The notes under the pieces were generated by a model. It was not told the origin of the DNA, did not search any database, and worked only from the letters and a program-made list of their open reading frames with translations. The position numbers and the translations under genes were made by a program. A stretch of DNA of 64,000 bases, taken from assembly GCF_015776785.2 (NCBI RefSeq), contig NZ_LFMD02000003.1:1197765-1261764 (forward strand), given 5' to 3'. How positions within the stretch are numbered: position 1 is the first letter of the stretch; every line of letters starts with the position of its first letter. Origin of the DNA: Kitasatospora sp. SUK 42. Lineage in GTDB: Bacteria; Actinomycetota; Actinomycetes; Streptomycetales; Streptomycetaceae. Shown here in pieces: positions 7,557-16,908 of this stretch.

Positions 7557-8768
7557 TCACCGACCGGGCCGACGCCTCACCCGCACCACCACGGCCACCA
7601 CCAACCCCAGCACCACCACCCCGGCCACCCCAGCGCCGATCACCAGTCCGGTGCCGTCACCGCCACTCCCCCCGCCGTCCGCCCCCGGCGCCACGGCCTC
7701 CTCCGACGGCTCACCCGTCGCATCACCCGCGCCATCACTCGACGGCGCCCCCTGCGACTCCGCCCGCTTCACCAACGGATTCTCCTTCGGCCCACCGTCC
7801 ACCGCCGGATTCGCCTCCAACGCCTTCGCCGGCGCGAGGATCCCGTACCCGTAGTGGACGTTGGGCACCACCGTCCCATCGGCGGGCGGAGTCGCCGTCT
7901 TGATCATCCGATTGATCACCTGCCCGGCGGACAGGTCCGGGTACTTGGAACGGATAAGCGCGGCGGTGGCAGAGACGTAGGCGGTGGCGTCGGAGGTGCC
8001 ACGGCCGACCCCATAACTCGACGTCGATTTGGCGGTCGCCTCGGAGATGTTCACGCCCGGTGCCACCAGCGTCGTCTCCGGGCCGAAGGTTGACCGTTCC
8101 CAGAGCTTTCCATCCTCCCCGACCGCGCCCACAGCCACGACCCCGGGGAACGCCGCGGGGTACTCCACCGGCGCGGCCGAGTCTCCACTGTTCCCAGTGG
8201 AGGCCACGACGACGACGTCCTTGGACACCGCGTAGGAGATCGCGTTACGGGCCGCATAGTCGAGTCGGTCATAACCGCCGATCGACATATTGATGATCTT
8301 CGCACCATGGTCGACGGCGAAACGAACGGCCAACTCGATGTCGGACTGCCGGAGATCCACGCCCTCGCCGTTCCACCGCACACGGACCGGCAGGATCTTG
8401 GCCTTGGGTGCCAGCCCCACGACGCCTGACTGCCCATCATGGCCATGGCCCGCGATGAGGCTTGCAACGCCCGTTCCGTGACCGTTGGAGTCCACCCGGC
8501 CGTCCGTCTTGGCCCCGGAGAAGTCAGCACCGGGAAGGACCTGTCCGGTGAGGTCCTGGTGGTCCTCCCTGACGCCACTATCCACGACAGCGACGACAAC
8601 GCCATCCCCCTGGCTGACGGACCAGAGCTTCGCCCCCGCTTCGTAGGTCCTGATGGGCCACTGCTTGTCCCGGACGTCGTCCGCTACCGCCGGTGAAGCC
8701 GTGATCCCCCATACCAACGCCCCTGCTGCCAGCAGGGACGCGCAACGCGCCAGTCGGTCGGTCGTCAA
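7557..8768 (-). CDS. mycP: Type VII secretion-associated subtilisin-like protease (mycosin)
   Basis: 403 aa. A Sec signal peptide (residues 1-29, ending SPAVA-D) is followed by an S8 peptidase domain with triad Asp63 in VVDSG, His97 in NGHGTG and Ser near residue 278 in GRGTSDATAYVSA. A disordered Ser/Gly/Glu-rich linker then leads to a single C-terminal TM helix (GLVIGAGVAGVVVLGLVVAV) and a basic tail, the mycosin layout that anchors the catalytic domain outside the membrane. In mycobacteria mycosins stabilise the T7SS core and cleave substrates. It follows two WXG/PPE-like genes on the same strand, which are candidate partners. Confidence 0.92.
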   Translation of the reverse strand: MTTDRLARCASLLAAGALVWGITASPAVADDVRDKQWPIRTYEAGAKLWSVSQGDGVVVAVVDSGVREDHQDLTGQVLPGADFSGAKTDGRVDSNGHGTGVASLIAGHGHDGQSGVVGLAPKAKILPVRVRWNGEGVDLRQSDIELAVRFAVDHGAKIINMSIGGYDRLDYAARNAISYAVSKDVVVVASTGNSGDSAAPVEYPAAFPGVVAVGAVGEDGKLWERSTFGPETTLVAPGVNISEATAKSTSSYGVGRGTSDATAYVSATAALIRSKYPDLSAGQVINRMIKTATPPADGTVVPNVHYGYGILAPAKALEANPAVDGGPKENPLVKRAESQGAPSSDGAGDATGEPSEEAVAPGADGGGSGGDGTGLVIGAGVAGVVVLGLVVAVVVRVRRRPGR

Positions 8769-8862
8769 ACTTGGTCACTCCACCTCAACACAGCAGTCAT
8801 CCCGCAGATCGGCGACCTGCGGGATGACCGATCGGACGCGTCTGCCCCGGTCGAACCCGAAA

Positions 8863-10269
8863 TCATTCCACCACGTTCGGATTGGACGGTTCGTCTGACG
8901 CCCAGGTCTCCTCGTCTTCGACCAGATAGTCCGGCCGTTTGCCCTTCTGCTTCTCGTTCTTCGAAGCTGCCGCACCCATCACCGGAGCCATCGGGCTCTG
9001 ACCGGCGATCCCACCCGCCGCAATCTCGCTCCGCATTCGACCCCGCGCGCCGAGGCCCGTTCCGCCTTCCGTGAAGGCGCGTTTGCCACCGGCTCCAGCG
9101 ATCGGTCCCTCCTTCTCGCCGACGACAGCGCCGACCCGACGCCCCGGTGCACCCCCTGGCGGTACGGCGACTGCCCCACCGACTCGGCTTCCTTCCGAGC
9201 CCACGACAACACCTCGGCCCGGTACCGAACCACGGGAACCACCAGCGCCTCCGTCTCGTGGCAGGATCCTGCCTTCTACGGGATCGGGTTCGAATTTCGC
9301 CGCGCCCCCTGGCAGGCCGACGACCGGCGCGGAGGTGAATGTCGTTCCGGGCGGACCACCGGGTGTGCTGCCCGGAATACCGAAACCGGACGGAACGGTA
9401 GGAGTTCCCGGCGGAGTCGCAACGCTCGCTCCCGGTGGAACCCGCACCGGCCTGGTGCCGTCGATCCCAGTCCCTGCGCCGAAACCGGCTGCAGGTGGTG
9501 TCTTCGGCAACGGTTGTGCCGCCCCTCCCTTGATTCCGGCGTCCTTGGGAGTGGCGGCCCCGGTCGATGCGGTACGACCGGACTGCCGGGTGCTCTCGGC
9601 ACTCGCACGTCGGGCCTGCGGGGCGGTTGCCGCCGAAGACGCAGCGCCTGCCCCGGAACTCCCGTATCCGTAGCCCGCAACCATCGCTCCAACCGCCAAC
9701 AGAGCGTCTGCCGACGGACTCGACGAGGAGGAATCGTCCACTTCCCCCCGGCCCGGCTGAGCCTTCGGCGAGCCGCCCGGGGGCGGCGGGGGCTTCAGGG
9801 CGGGGGTGGCGATGCGGTAGTGCATGGCGAGGGTCTGCATGACGGCGGCCGCTTCGGCCTTCTTGCGGTCGGTGATCTGGATGTGGTCGTCCTCGGTGCT
9901 GAAGAAGTCGCCGACGGTGTCCTTGACCTTGTCCCAGTTGCCGGGTTCCTCGGGCATGTCGCGCTTGGCCTTGGCCATCGCCTCGGACATGTTGTGGAGG
10001 GTGTTGGCCGCGTCGTTGGCGTAGGCGGCGGCGTCGTTGATGCTGGCCGCGAGGGTGAGCATGGAGGTGTGGAAGGCGTCGCTGGTGGTGCCCTCCCAGG
10101 AGGTGGCGGCTTCGGTGCTGGCCTTGGTGAGGGTCTGGCGGATCGCCTTGAGGGTGGTCGCCGCCTTGCGCCACGGGTCGCCGGCCGCCATCACCGCGCC
10201 GGGGTCGAGGGCCTGCGCCATCTTGCGGAGCTGGGCGTGGCTGTACTTGGTGAAGTCGGTGTAGACCAC
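8863..10269 (-). CDS. Long PPE/WXG100-like T7SS-associated protein
   Basis: 468 aa. Residues 1-110 are helical and look like a WXG100/PPE module (DPWRKAATTLKAIRQTL and TSWEGTTSDAFHTSML, a W-E-G turn). Residues about 165-430 are Pro/Gly/Ala-rich and probably disordered. The C-terminus, DYLVEDEETW...NPNVVE, resembles a terminal motif I recall in long Streptomyces T7SS proteins; this needs a search. By eye the tail-coding half has lower G+C and less strict third positions than the N-terminal half (8881-8940 is 35 of 60 G+C). The upstream WXG-like gene ends 29 bases before its start. Confidence 0.8.
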   Translation of the reverse strand: MVYTDFTKYSHAQLRKMAQALDPGAVMAAGDPWRKAATTLKAIRQTLTKASTEAATSWEGTTSDAFHTSMLTLAASINDAAAYANDAANTLHNMSEAMAKAKRDMPEEPGNWDKVKDTVGDFFSTEDDHIQITDRKKAEAAAVMQTLAMHYRIATPALKPPPPPGGSPKAQPGRGEVDDSSSSSPSADALLAVGAMVAGYGYGSSGAGAASSAATAPQARRASAESTRQSGRTASTGAATPKDAGIKGGAAQPLPKTPPAAGFGAGTGIDGTRPVRVPPGASVATPPGTPTVPSGFGIPGSTPGGPPGTTFTSAPVVGLPGGAAKFEPDPVEGRILPRDGGAGGSRGSVPGRGVVVGSEGSRVGGAVAVPPGGAPGRRVGAVVGEKEGPIAGAGGKRAFTEGGTGLGARGRMRSEIAAGGIAGQSPMAPVMGAAASKNEKQKGKRPDYLVEDEETWASDEPSNPNVVE

Positions 10270-10298
10270 GGGTGGTTCACCTCCGGTCGGACGAGGGG

Positions 10299-10739
10299 TC
10301 AGATGGTGGCGTTGCCGCGCTGGGACGGGACCTGGTTCGCCCGGTACGCGGCCTCGCTGGTGGCCGAGGGCCGGGCCACGGACCAGCCGTCGTCGGTGAG
10401 CTTGAGCTTCCCGGCCGTGTGCTGGTCGTGTTCCTCGTAGTTGGTCGCGGTCAGCTCGGCGTTCCTCTGGGCGTCGTCGATGGCGCCCTGGAGCTGGTTG
10501 AGCACGTCGCGCAGCGCGTCCCGCATGGTGCCGTAGCGGTCGTGGATCTCGGTGGCCTCGGCGAAGGTGCCGAAGGCGTGCTTGCCGAGGCCGCTGCGCC
10601 CGTGGGTGTCGGTACCGTTGGCGTCCTTCTCGAACTCCTTCAGCAACAGCCGTACTTGGCCTGCGAAGGTGCGGAGTTGTTCGATCTCGACCCGGTAGCC
10701 CTGGCCGGATCCGCCGGTCGAACCGGTGCCTGCTCCCAC
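10299..10739 (-). CDS. Small WXG100/ESAT-6-like T7SS protein
   Basis: 146 aa from GTG 10739, chosen because GGGGGAGG lies 7 bases upstream; the open frame reaches back to 10862 but that part is low-complexity and overlaps nfi. Predicted long helices (RVEIEQLRTFAGQVRLLLKE and YGTMRDALRDVLNQLQGAID) and the size fit a helical-hairpin ESX substrate or chaperone, although no W-x-G is evident. It is the first gene of a three-gene minus-strand run with the PPE-like protein and mycosin. Confidence 0.75.
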   Translation of the reverse strand: MGAGTGSTGGSGQGYRVEIEQLRTFAGQVRLLLKEFEKDANGTDTHGRSGLGKHAFGTFAEATEIHDRYGTMRDALRDVLNQLQGAIDDAQRNAELTATNYEEHDQHTAGKLKLTDDGWSVARPSATSEAAYRANQVPSQRGNATI

Positions 10740-10836
10740 TTCGGCGCCTCCCCCGTGCGTCCGTCCTTGGTGGTCGGGGCCGGGCCCCGGTGTCTCATGT
10801 CTAACACACCGGGCCCGAAGTCCGCCCGGGCCGTGG

Positions 10837-11538
10837 TCAGTTCGAGGGCGTCCCGGTCCCACGGGCCTCGGCCAGGGCGCGGCGGCAGAGGGAGTCGGCG
10901 TGCCGGGTGGTCTCGGGCAGCCGGTAGCGGCGGGCGAGGTCGAGGGTGGTGCGGACGGCGGTGTCGAGGCCGATGCGGTGGCCGACCGAGACGAAGACGG
11001 GTTTGACGCCGGGCCGGGTGCGCACCGCCCGGCCGACCTCCTCGCCGGTGACGGGGTCGGTGAGCGGGGTCCAGGCGCCGCGTTCCGGGCCGGGTTCGCG
11101 GTGGTCGAAGGTGAAGGGGGTCTTGGCGACGCCGAGGGTGCGCAGCCCGGTGAGGACGCCGAGGTGGCTGGCGAGGCCGAGGCGGCGGGGGTGGGCGAGG
11201 CCGTAGCCGTCGCAGACGACGGTGTCGGGGGTGCGGTCGAGGGCGGCCAGTGCGTCGAGGACGGCGGGGAGTTCGCGGAAGGCGAGCAGTCCGGGGACGT
11301 ACGGGAAGGCGATCCGGCCGACGGCGGTGGCCTCCTCGACGACGTCCAGGGTGTCGCGGTCGAGCAGTACGGCCGCGGCGGCGACGAGGTCGTGGTCGTC
11401 GTCGTACGCGACGTCGACTCCGGCGATCAGCCGGCCTTCGGACGTGTCGTCGTCGACGGCCCGGACGAGCGGCCGCAGCCGTTCCTGTTCGGCGACCGCC
11501 TGGGCCTCGGTGGCGGGCCAGTCGGCGGGAATGGGCAC
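10837..11538 (-). CDS. nfi: Endonuclease V
   Basis: 233 aa, standard length. It nicks DNA (and RNA in some lineages) one phosphodiester 3' of deoxyinosine and so repairs deaminated adenine. Family signatures are LIAGVDVAYDDD (catalytic Asp), FRELPAVLDAL, VVCDGYGLAHPRRLGLASH and KPVFVSVGHRIGLDTA. GTG 11538 is chosen because GGGGGAG lies about 9 bases upstream; the open frame continues much further but loses similarity. It precedes the T7SS cluster on the same strand with a 97-base gap, so readthrough is possible. Confidence 0.93.
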   Translation of the reverse strand: MPIPADWPATEAQAVAEQERLRPLVRAVDDDTSEGRLIAGVDVAYDDDHDLVAAAAVLLDRDTLDVVEEATAVGRIAFPYVPGLLAFRELPAVLDALAALDRTPDTVVCDGYGLAHPRRLGLASHLGVLTGLRTLGVAKTPFTFDHREPGPERGAWTPLTDPVTGEEVGRAVRTRPGVKPVFVSVGHRIGLDTAVRTTLDLARRYRLPETTRHADSLCRRALAEARGTGTPSN

Positions 11539-11751
11539 GGTCGGCTCCCCCGGTCTGCGTGACGGTGACGGTGACGTGGACGGTTCCCACCGTACCGAGG
11601 AGATCGGACGACCCCGGGGTGAGCCCGTGCGCCCCCTGTGCCCCCGGGCCTGCGGGCTAGCCTGGACTTGCTGAACTCCCTTGCCGGGTAGACCTCCTGG
11701 AACCGGCACCACTCCCGCTCGTTCCCCCCGACGTGCGAAGGATCCCCCGCC

Positions 11752-12018
11752 ATGCCGCGTCCGTCCGCTGCCCGGTTCTGCCTCGGCACGTTCACCGTCG
11801 TCGCCACCACGGTGGCACTGCTGGCCGTCTCGGGCGCCTCGGGCGTCCTGGAGGTCGCGGTGCTGGTGGGGTTCGCGGTGGCACTCGGCACCCTGGTGAC
11901 GGTGCTCCCGCCGTCCGCCTCCGGCCATGCGGCCGGGTCCGTCAAGGGCAAGGGGTCCTCCGGGTCGGCCGAGCGCTCCCCGGCCCCGGCCGGACACGGG
12001 TACGCCCGGCAGCGCTGA
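11752..12018 (+). CDS. Small two-TM membrane protein
   Basis: 88 aa, function unknown. Residues about 8-28 and 32-52 are hydrophobic (FTVVATTVALLAVSGASGVL and EVAVLVGFAVALGTLVTVL), followed by a polar Ser/Gly/Lys tail. AAGGA lies 9-10 bases before the ATG and TAGCCT at about 11658 is a possible -10. It sits between nfi and a convergent RDD gene. A shadow frame cannot be fully excluded, but the clean TM pattern and ribosome site favour a real gene. Confidence 0.6.
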   Translation: MPRPSAARFCLGTFTVVATTVALLAVSGASGVLEVAVLVGFAVALGTLVTVLPPSASGHAAGSVKGKGSSGSAERSPAPAGHGYARQR

Positions 12019-12063
12019 TCCGCCGCCGGGCGTCGCCGTCCCCCCCCTGTCTTCCTGCCGTGA

Positions 12064-12774
12064 TCAGACCTCGGTGGTGACCACCACGGTCTTCGCCGCC
12101 TTGTCGTGGATGCACTGCCGGTAGGGCTTGTCGAAGACGCCGAACAGCCCGTCGATGAGCCACCACAGGGCGGCGCAGCAGACCACGGCCGGGAGGATGA
12201 AGACGGCGGCCCTGGTCCAGGCGGCGGACTGGGTGGGTGCGCTCCCGTCGATCAGCATGGCGACGCGGATCTTCATCGCCTTCTTGCCGAGGGTCTGGCC
12301 GTCCCGGCTGAGCATCAGGGCCTCGTAGACGAGGTAGAGGGCGCAGCCGAGCCAGAACGCCTCGGTCGAGCCGCCGCGCGTGCTGAGGTCGCTGAAGGGC
12401 CCGACGATCACGACGCCGATGATCTGCATGAGGACGTAGTCGATCAGGCGGGCGATGATCCGCTTGGGCCAGGTGCCGATCGGCGGCATTCCGGGGACGG
12501 GGCCGGCGCCGGGAGTGCCGTACGCGCCGGGGCCACTGCCGTAGCCGGGTGGGGGCTGGCCGTAGGGCTGCTGTCCGTACGGGCTCTGACCCTGGGTCGG
12601 TCCGGTGCCGGGGGCTCCGCCGTAGGTGCCCTGGTAGGCACCGGGGCCCTCGGACGGGGTCGGGCGCGGCTGCTCGCCTTCCGGCGTGCCGCCGCCCGGG
12701 GTCGGTGGCTGCTTGTCGAAGGAGGGCTGATCGCCCCCCTCCGGCTGGGGGCCTGAGGGGTCGTGGGTGCTCAT
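12064..12774 (-). CDS. RDD family membrane protein
   Basis: 236 aa. The first 95 residues are a Gly/Pro/Tyr/Gln-rich cytoplasmic tail, then WPKRIIARLIDYVLM introduces the RDD domain, with GQTLGKKAMKIRV as the second signature. Four hydrophobic segments can be seen. Some RDD proteins have been linked to ion transport or membrane-modifying systems; the role here is unknown. A second RDD gene follows immediately upstream in the same orientation, so the two may act as a pair. Confidence 0.88.
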   Translation of the reverse strand: MSTHDPSGPQPEGGDQPSFDKQPPTPGGGTPEGEQPRPTPSEGPGAYQGTYGGAPGTGPTQGQSPYGQQPYGQPPPGYGSGPGAYGTPGAGPVPGMPPIGTWPKRIIARLIDYVLMQIIGVVIVGPFSDLSTRGGSTEAFWLGCALYLVYEALMLSRDGQTLGKKAMKIRVAMLIDGSAPTQSAAWTRAAVFILPAVVCCAALWWLIDGLFGVFDKPYRQCIHDKAAKTVVVTTEV

Positions 12775-12879
12775 TCCCCGAGTAGAACATCACACATTCT
12801 CGGCGCTCGGGACATTTTGTCCGTTTTGCTGCGCGACGGCCGGAACGGGTCCGCCACCCCCGGTCCGGGCCCGGCGGCG

Positions 12880-14331
12880 TCAGCCGCGGACCACCCTGGT
12901 CCGGGCCGCCAGGTCCTGCCAGCCGCGCCGCGCCGGACGGTCGAACACCGGCCAGACCAGGCCGAGCAGCAGCACCAGCCCCAGCTGTCTGACGGCCCAT
13001 CGCAGCAGCGACCGGCCGAGGCTCAGCCGGGCCCGCCCGCCCGGGGCGGCGTCCACGACCCGGATCCGGACCAGCCGTTTGCCGAAGGTCTGGCCGGTCC
13101 GGGCGACCGGCAGCACCTCGTAGAGCAGGCTGACGAAGACCAGGATCCCGAGCAGGACGGCGATCTTGCCCAGCACCACGTCGTCCACCAGCCACACCTG
13201 GACCTGGCGCCGGGTGAGGGCGCTGGCCATCTTCGCCTGGTCGAGCTTCTGCTGGAGGTGGTCGGAGACCGAGCGGCCGAGCGGGATCGCGGCGGCGACG
13301 GCGACCACCAGCAGGACGGCGGTGTCCACCGCCCGCGCGGCCAGCCGCCGGCCCAGTCCGGCGGGCCTGGCGGGGGCGGGGCGGCGGCGGACGGCGGTCT
13401 GCCGGGTCGGCCGCACGACGGGCGTCGAGGCGACGGACGACGAGACGACGGGCGAGGAGGCGACGGACGAAGCGGCCGCGGGCGACGGCGCGACGGGAGC
13501 GGGCTCGGGCAAGGGCACGGGAGCCGAGACCGTCGCCACGGTCCGGGCGGCTCCGGGCCGTACGGGCGCGGCGGAGGCGACCGGCTCGACGGCCTCGGCG
13601 ACCTCGGCCCGCGCCGCCTCGACCACCGGCACCGGCACCGGCACCGGCTCGATCACCGGCACCGCCATCGGCCCCTCCCGCACCGCCACCGCCACGGCGG
13701 GCGCGACCCCGGCGGCCACCTCCGCCACAGCCGAAGCGCGCTCCGGCTCCGCACGCCTCTCCTCCGCTTCGAGCGCCTCCGGAAGCACCCCCCAGGAGAC
13801 CCAGCGCTGCGCCCCGCCCGTCTCCATCAGGCCCCGCTGTGCCTGCGGATCCGCCTGCCACCCGAACCCTCCGACGACCTCGGCGGCCCCCACGGCCTCA
13901 GGAGCCTGCGCCACCCCCGCGCCCCTCGCGACCTCGACCACCGGCCCGACGGTCCGGAACACCGGCCCGCCGATCACCTCCGCCACCCGCGGCCCCACCA
14001 CGAAGGACGCCCCGCCCGTGGTCTGGTCGAGGTAGACGGGGCCGGTGTCCCCGGAGGTGTCACGCGGGTGCTCGGGAGGGGGCTCGGGCAGCTCGGGCAC
14101 CGCCGGCGGCGGCACCGCCCGGGTCGCGGCCGCGTCCGGGGCGGGCCGCCGGCCGACGAACCGGGGCGGCTCCAGCACCTCGCCCTCGGCGGGCGCGAGC
14201 CGGCTGGTGCCCGGCACCCAGGCAGAGCCGCCCCAGTACCGGACGAAGCCGGGGATGGAGGGGTCGGGGTAGTAGCCCGGCTCGGGTGCGACGGCCGGGT
14301 CGCCGTCGGCGGCGAAGGGGCGGTCCGTCAT
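12880..14331 (-). CDS. RDD family protein with N-terminal DUF2510 domain
   Basis: 483 aa from ATG 14331, which has GGAGAGAAG 7 bases upstream. Residues about 13-40 (PGYYPDPSIPGFVRYWGG followed by W) are a DUF2510 domain. A long Ala/Pro/Val-rich disordered segment fills residues 50-330, and the last 150 residues are an RDD domain (GLGRRLAARAVDTAVLL, then GQTFGKRLVRIRVV and LLRWAVRQLGLVLLLG). DUF2510 is common on actinobacterial membrane proteins and has no settled function. It is adjacent to the other RDD gene with a 105-base gap. Confidence 0.85.
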   Translation of the reverse strand: MTDRPFAADGDPAVAPEPGYYPDPSIPGFVRYWGGSAWVPGTSRLAPAEGEVLEPPRFVGRRPAPDAAATRAVPPPAVPELPEPPPEHPRDTSGDTGPVYLDQTTGGASFVVGPRVAEVIGGPVFRTVGPVVEVARGAGVAQAPEAVGAAEVVGGFGWQADPQAQRGLMETGGAQRWVSWGVLPEALEAEERRAEPERASAVAEVAAGVAPAVAVAVREGPMAVPVIEPVPVPVPVVEAARAEVAEAVEPVASAAPVRPGAARTVATVSAPVPLPEPAPVAPSPAAASSVASSPVVSSSVASTPVVRPTRQTAVRRRPAPARPAGLGRRLAARAVDTAVLLVVAVAAAIPLGRSVSDHLQQKLDQAKMASALTRRQVQVWLVDDVVLGKIAVLLGILVFVSLLYEVLPVARTGQTFGKRLVRIRVVDAAPGGRARLSLGRSLLRWAVRQLGLVLLLGLVWPVFDRPARRGWQDLAARTRVVRG

Positions 14332-14832
14332 GGGGTCTTCTCTCCTGCCAGGTCCTGACGAGGGCCGATGGGGGGACTGACGAGGGCCGCCTGGGGGCGG
14401 GTGGGGGCCGTTGAGGGCCATGGGGCCGTTGAGCGGGGGTCGCGACGCGGCGGAGCGGGCCACCGGGCCGCGCCCGCGCACGCCCGTGCTCGGCACGCGT
14501 GGGGATGCCACCGGTCGGCGGAAAGTCGCCGGGTAGTCACAAAGGGTAGTGCCTCGGTGGAGTGCCGAGAGGAAGTTGGCCATTCACCGGACAGCGGAGG
14601 GCCGCCCGGGGTAAAGAACCCGGCGTGCGGCGGGCACCCGCGCGCCGCACGCCCGAGCGTTCACCACCCCTCAGCGCCGCTCCACATCCCTCCGCACCCC
14701 TCCGTTCACCGCCCCTCACCGAACTTCCCGAAGAAATCCCGGAAACCCGTGTAAGAGCCGGTGCGGACCGCCCTCTCAAAGGTCACAGGGCCCGGAACCG
14801 GGCACGGACCACAGGCAGAGAGGAAGACGATC
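14332..14832. other. 500-base divergent intergenic region
   Basis: No gene is seen between the RDD/DUF2510 gene and the first ssg gene. GGGGCCGTTGAG recurs imperfectly at about 14395-14435. Bases 14660-14725 are a C/T-rich tract with repeated CCCCTC-type motifs. The ssg promoter probably lies in 14740-14810, but no convincing -10 box was identified. Confidence 0.35.
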
Positions 14833-15249
14833 ATGGACCGCCCCGTCAGCGTCGTGGAGCACGAGCTGGAGCTCAACCTGGTGCTCTCCCCGGAGCAGAG
14901 CGTCCCCGTCCCGGCCCGGCTGACCTACGGCAGCCACGACCCGTACGCGGTGTACATCACCTTCCACCTGGACACCGGTTCCCCGGTGACCTGGGTGTTC
15001 GCCCGCGAGCTGCTGGTCGAGGGCACCTTCCGCCCCTGCGGCCAGGGCGACGTGCGGATCTGGCCGACCCGCTCGGGCCGGCGCAGCGTGCTGTGTCTGG
15101 CGCTGAGCTCGCCCGCCGGGGACGCGCTGCTGGAGGCGCCGCTGCCGGCCGTCGCGGCCTGGCTGGAGCGGGCGCACCGGCTGGTCCCGCCGGGCAGCGA
15201 GCTGGCCTCGCTGGACATGGACGGCTCGCTCGCCGAGCTGCTCGCCTAG
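14833..15249 (+). CDS. SsgA-like sporulation/cell division regulator
   Basis: 138 aa, family length. SsgA-like proteins act in septum placement and spore-wall maturation of sporulating actinomycetes; SsgB recruits FtsZ. Signatures are VPARLTYGSHDPYAVYITFH, VTWVFARELLVEG and GQGDVRIWPTRSGRRSV. ATG 14833 is preceded by GAGGAAG; upstream in-frame ATG 14761 is not supported. From memory, a member (ssgG) lies between the clpS region and hpd in S. coelicolor, so this could be its positional counterpart, but I do not assign the name without alignment. A second paralogue lies at 27889. Confidence 0.92.
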   Translation: MDRPVSVVEHELELNLVLSPEQSVPVPARLTYGSHDPYAVYITFHLDTGSPVTWVFARELLVEGTFRPCGQGDVRIWPTRSGRRSVLCLALSSPAGDALLEAPLPAVAAWLERAHRLVPPGSELASLDMDGSLAELLA

Positions 15250-15320
15250 GGGCCCGCCTCTTGGAACTCCACCGAGGGGACGGCCGAAGGAACGAGGGAG
15301 GCCGCGGCGCCCCCGCCGGC

Positions 15321-16721
15321 TCAGCGGGCCGCGGGGGCCTGCTGACGGTCGCGGGTGGCGTCCGGGTCGCCGGCGTCGCGCTGTCCGGGCAGCCGGACCA
15401 GCGGCGCGCCGGCGGACCGCCGCCGTGCCCTTATCCGGATCGCGGCGGCGAGCAGGAAGCAGAGCCCGACCCACGGGTAGATCGAGGTGGGCAGCTGGCG
15501 CAGCGGTGACAGGTGGAGGACGGCCGCCCCGACCGGCTTGGCCGCCCACATCGCGAAGGACAGGAAGGCGAGCAGCGTGGCCCAGAACGCGGCCCGCCAG
15601 CGCAGCCGGCGGACGCCGACCGGGCGGGCGCGCTCGACGGAGGCCTCGGCGGCGAGCAGGACGAGCATCGGCACGCACCAGACCCAGTGGTGGGTCCAGC
15701 TGATCGGCGAGATCAGCACGGCCGTGACGGCGGCGCAGCAGACGCCCCAGGCCTCGGCCCGGGGCAGCCAGCGGCCGCTGCGGGCGGCCCAGGCGGCGAC
15801 GGCGAGGCCGGCCAGCGCGACCAGTCCGGCCCCGAGGGTGGCGACGGTGCCGGGGTCGGCGGTGTGCAGCAGGCGGGCGAGGGCGCCGCGCAGCGACTGG
15901 TTGTCGACGATCTCGGTCTTGCCGACCCGGGAGGAGTCGTAGAGGTACTTGGTCCAGAAGCCCCAGGTGGCGTCGGGCAGCAGGAGCGCGCCGAGCAGGA
16001 AGGTGCCGAGGAAGGTGAGGCCGGCCGTGATGGCGGCCCGGACCCGGCCGGTGATCAGCAGGTAGACGGCGAACAGGCCGGGGGTGAGCTTGATGCCGGC
16101 CGCGATGCCGATCGCCATGCCCTTGCTGCGGCGTGCGTCCGAACGGGTGAGGTCCCAGAGGATCAGGCAGGCGAGCGCGAGGTTGATCTGGCCGTACCGG
16201 AGCGTGGTGAAGACGGGTTCGAGCCAGACGCCGAGGCCGGTCACCAGGATCACGCCGATCGGCCGCAGCTCGCGGCGCGGCCAGCCGGCCAGCTTGAAGG
16301 ACAGGTGGGCGAGCAGGGCGAGCAGCCCGAGGTTGCCGAGAGTGATCGCCACCCGGAGGAAGGGGACCGGGAACCAGGTGGTCGGGACGAACAGCATCGC
16401 CGCGAACGGCGGGTAGGTCGCGGGCAGGTTCCACTCGGTGACGCGCAGCGCGTACAGGTCCGTGCCGTTGGCGACGGCGGCGCCCTCGGCCCGGTAGACG
16501 ATCATGTCGACCATCGAGGTGTGGACGAAGTGCCGCACCACCGCGTACCCGATCAAGGACAGCAGGGCCACGGCCGAGGCGGTCAGCAGCGGGCGGCGGG
16601 GCGCCTCGCGCAGCGCGCGCACGGGAGCGCCGAGCGCGAACCGCAGCCGGTCTGACAGGGGGGCGGGCGAGGGGTCGGGGGCGATCCGCGCCGGGCTGCG
16701 CTCGTCTTGCACCGCTGTCAC
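15321..16721 (-). CDS. GT87-type integral membrane mannosyltransferase
   Basis: 466 aa with about ten TM helices. GT87/PimE-like enzymes transfer mannose from polyprenyl-phosphate-mannose to lipid or cell-wall glycans on the outer face. Supporting features are the early acidic residue in VDMIVYRAEGAAVANG, ATYPPFAAMLF, the FTTLRYGQINLALACLILWD signature and ISPISWTHHWVWCVPML. GTG 16721 (VTAVQDE) has GGAG 6 bases upstream; the frame continues to 16838 without support. It is convergent with the ssg gene. Confidence 0.85.
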   Translation of the reverse strand: MTAVQDERSPARIAPDPSPAPLSDRLRFALGAPVRALREAPRRPLLTASAVALLSLIGYAVVRHFVHTSMVDMIVYRAEGAAVANGTDLYALRVTEWNLPATYPPFAAMLFVPTTWFPVPFLRVAITLGNLGLLALLAHLSFKLAGWPRRELRPIGVILVTGLGVWLEPVFTTLRYGQINLALACLILWDLTRSDARRSKGMAIGIAAGIKLTPGLFAVYLLITGRVRAAITAGLTFLGTFLLGALLLPDATWGFWTKYLYDSSRVGKTEIVDNQSLRGALARLLHTADPGTVATLGAGLVALAGLAVAAWAARSGRWLPRAEAWGVCCAAVTAVLISPISWTHHWVWCVPMLVLLAAEASVERARPVGVRRLRWRAAFWATLLAFLSFAMWAAKPVGAAVLHLSPLRQLPTSIYPWVGLCFLLAAAIRIRARRRSAGAPLVRLPGQRDAGDPDATRDRQQAPAAR

Positions 16722-16908
16722 TGTCCACTCCGTCCACCGCTCGGCCAACCAGCGACGATACCGGATGCGGCCCGGCCCGGCCTGGGCACGGACGATCACC
16801 CAGTGTGACGGGGGCCTCGGGACGCCCGAACGGTGCAACCCCGGCCGCCCGTGCTCGGCTGCGGGCTGAGCACGGACGGCCGGGGCCGTTCAGGGGGTCG
16901 GACTGGTC

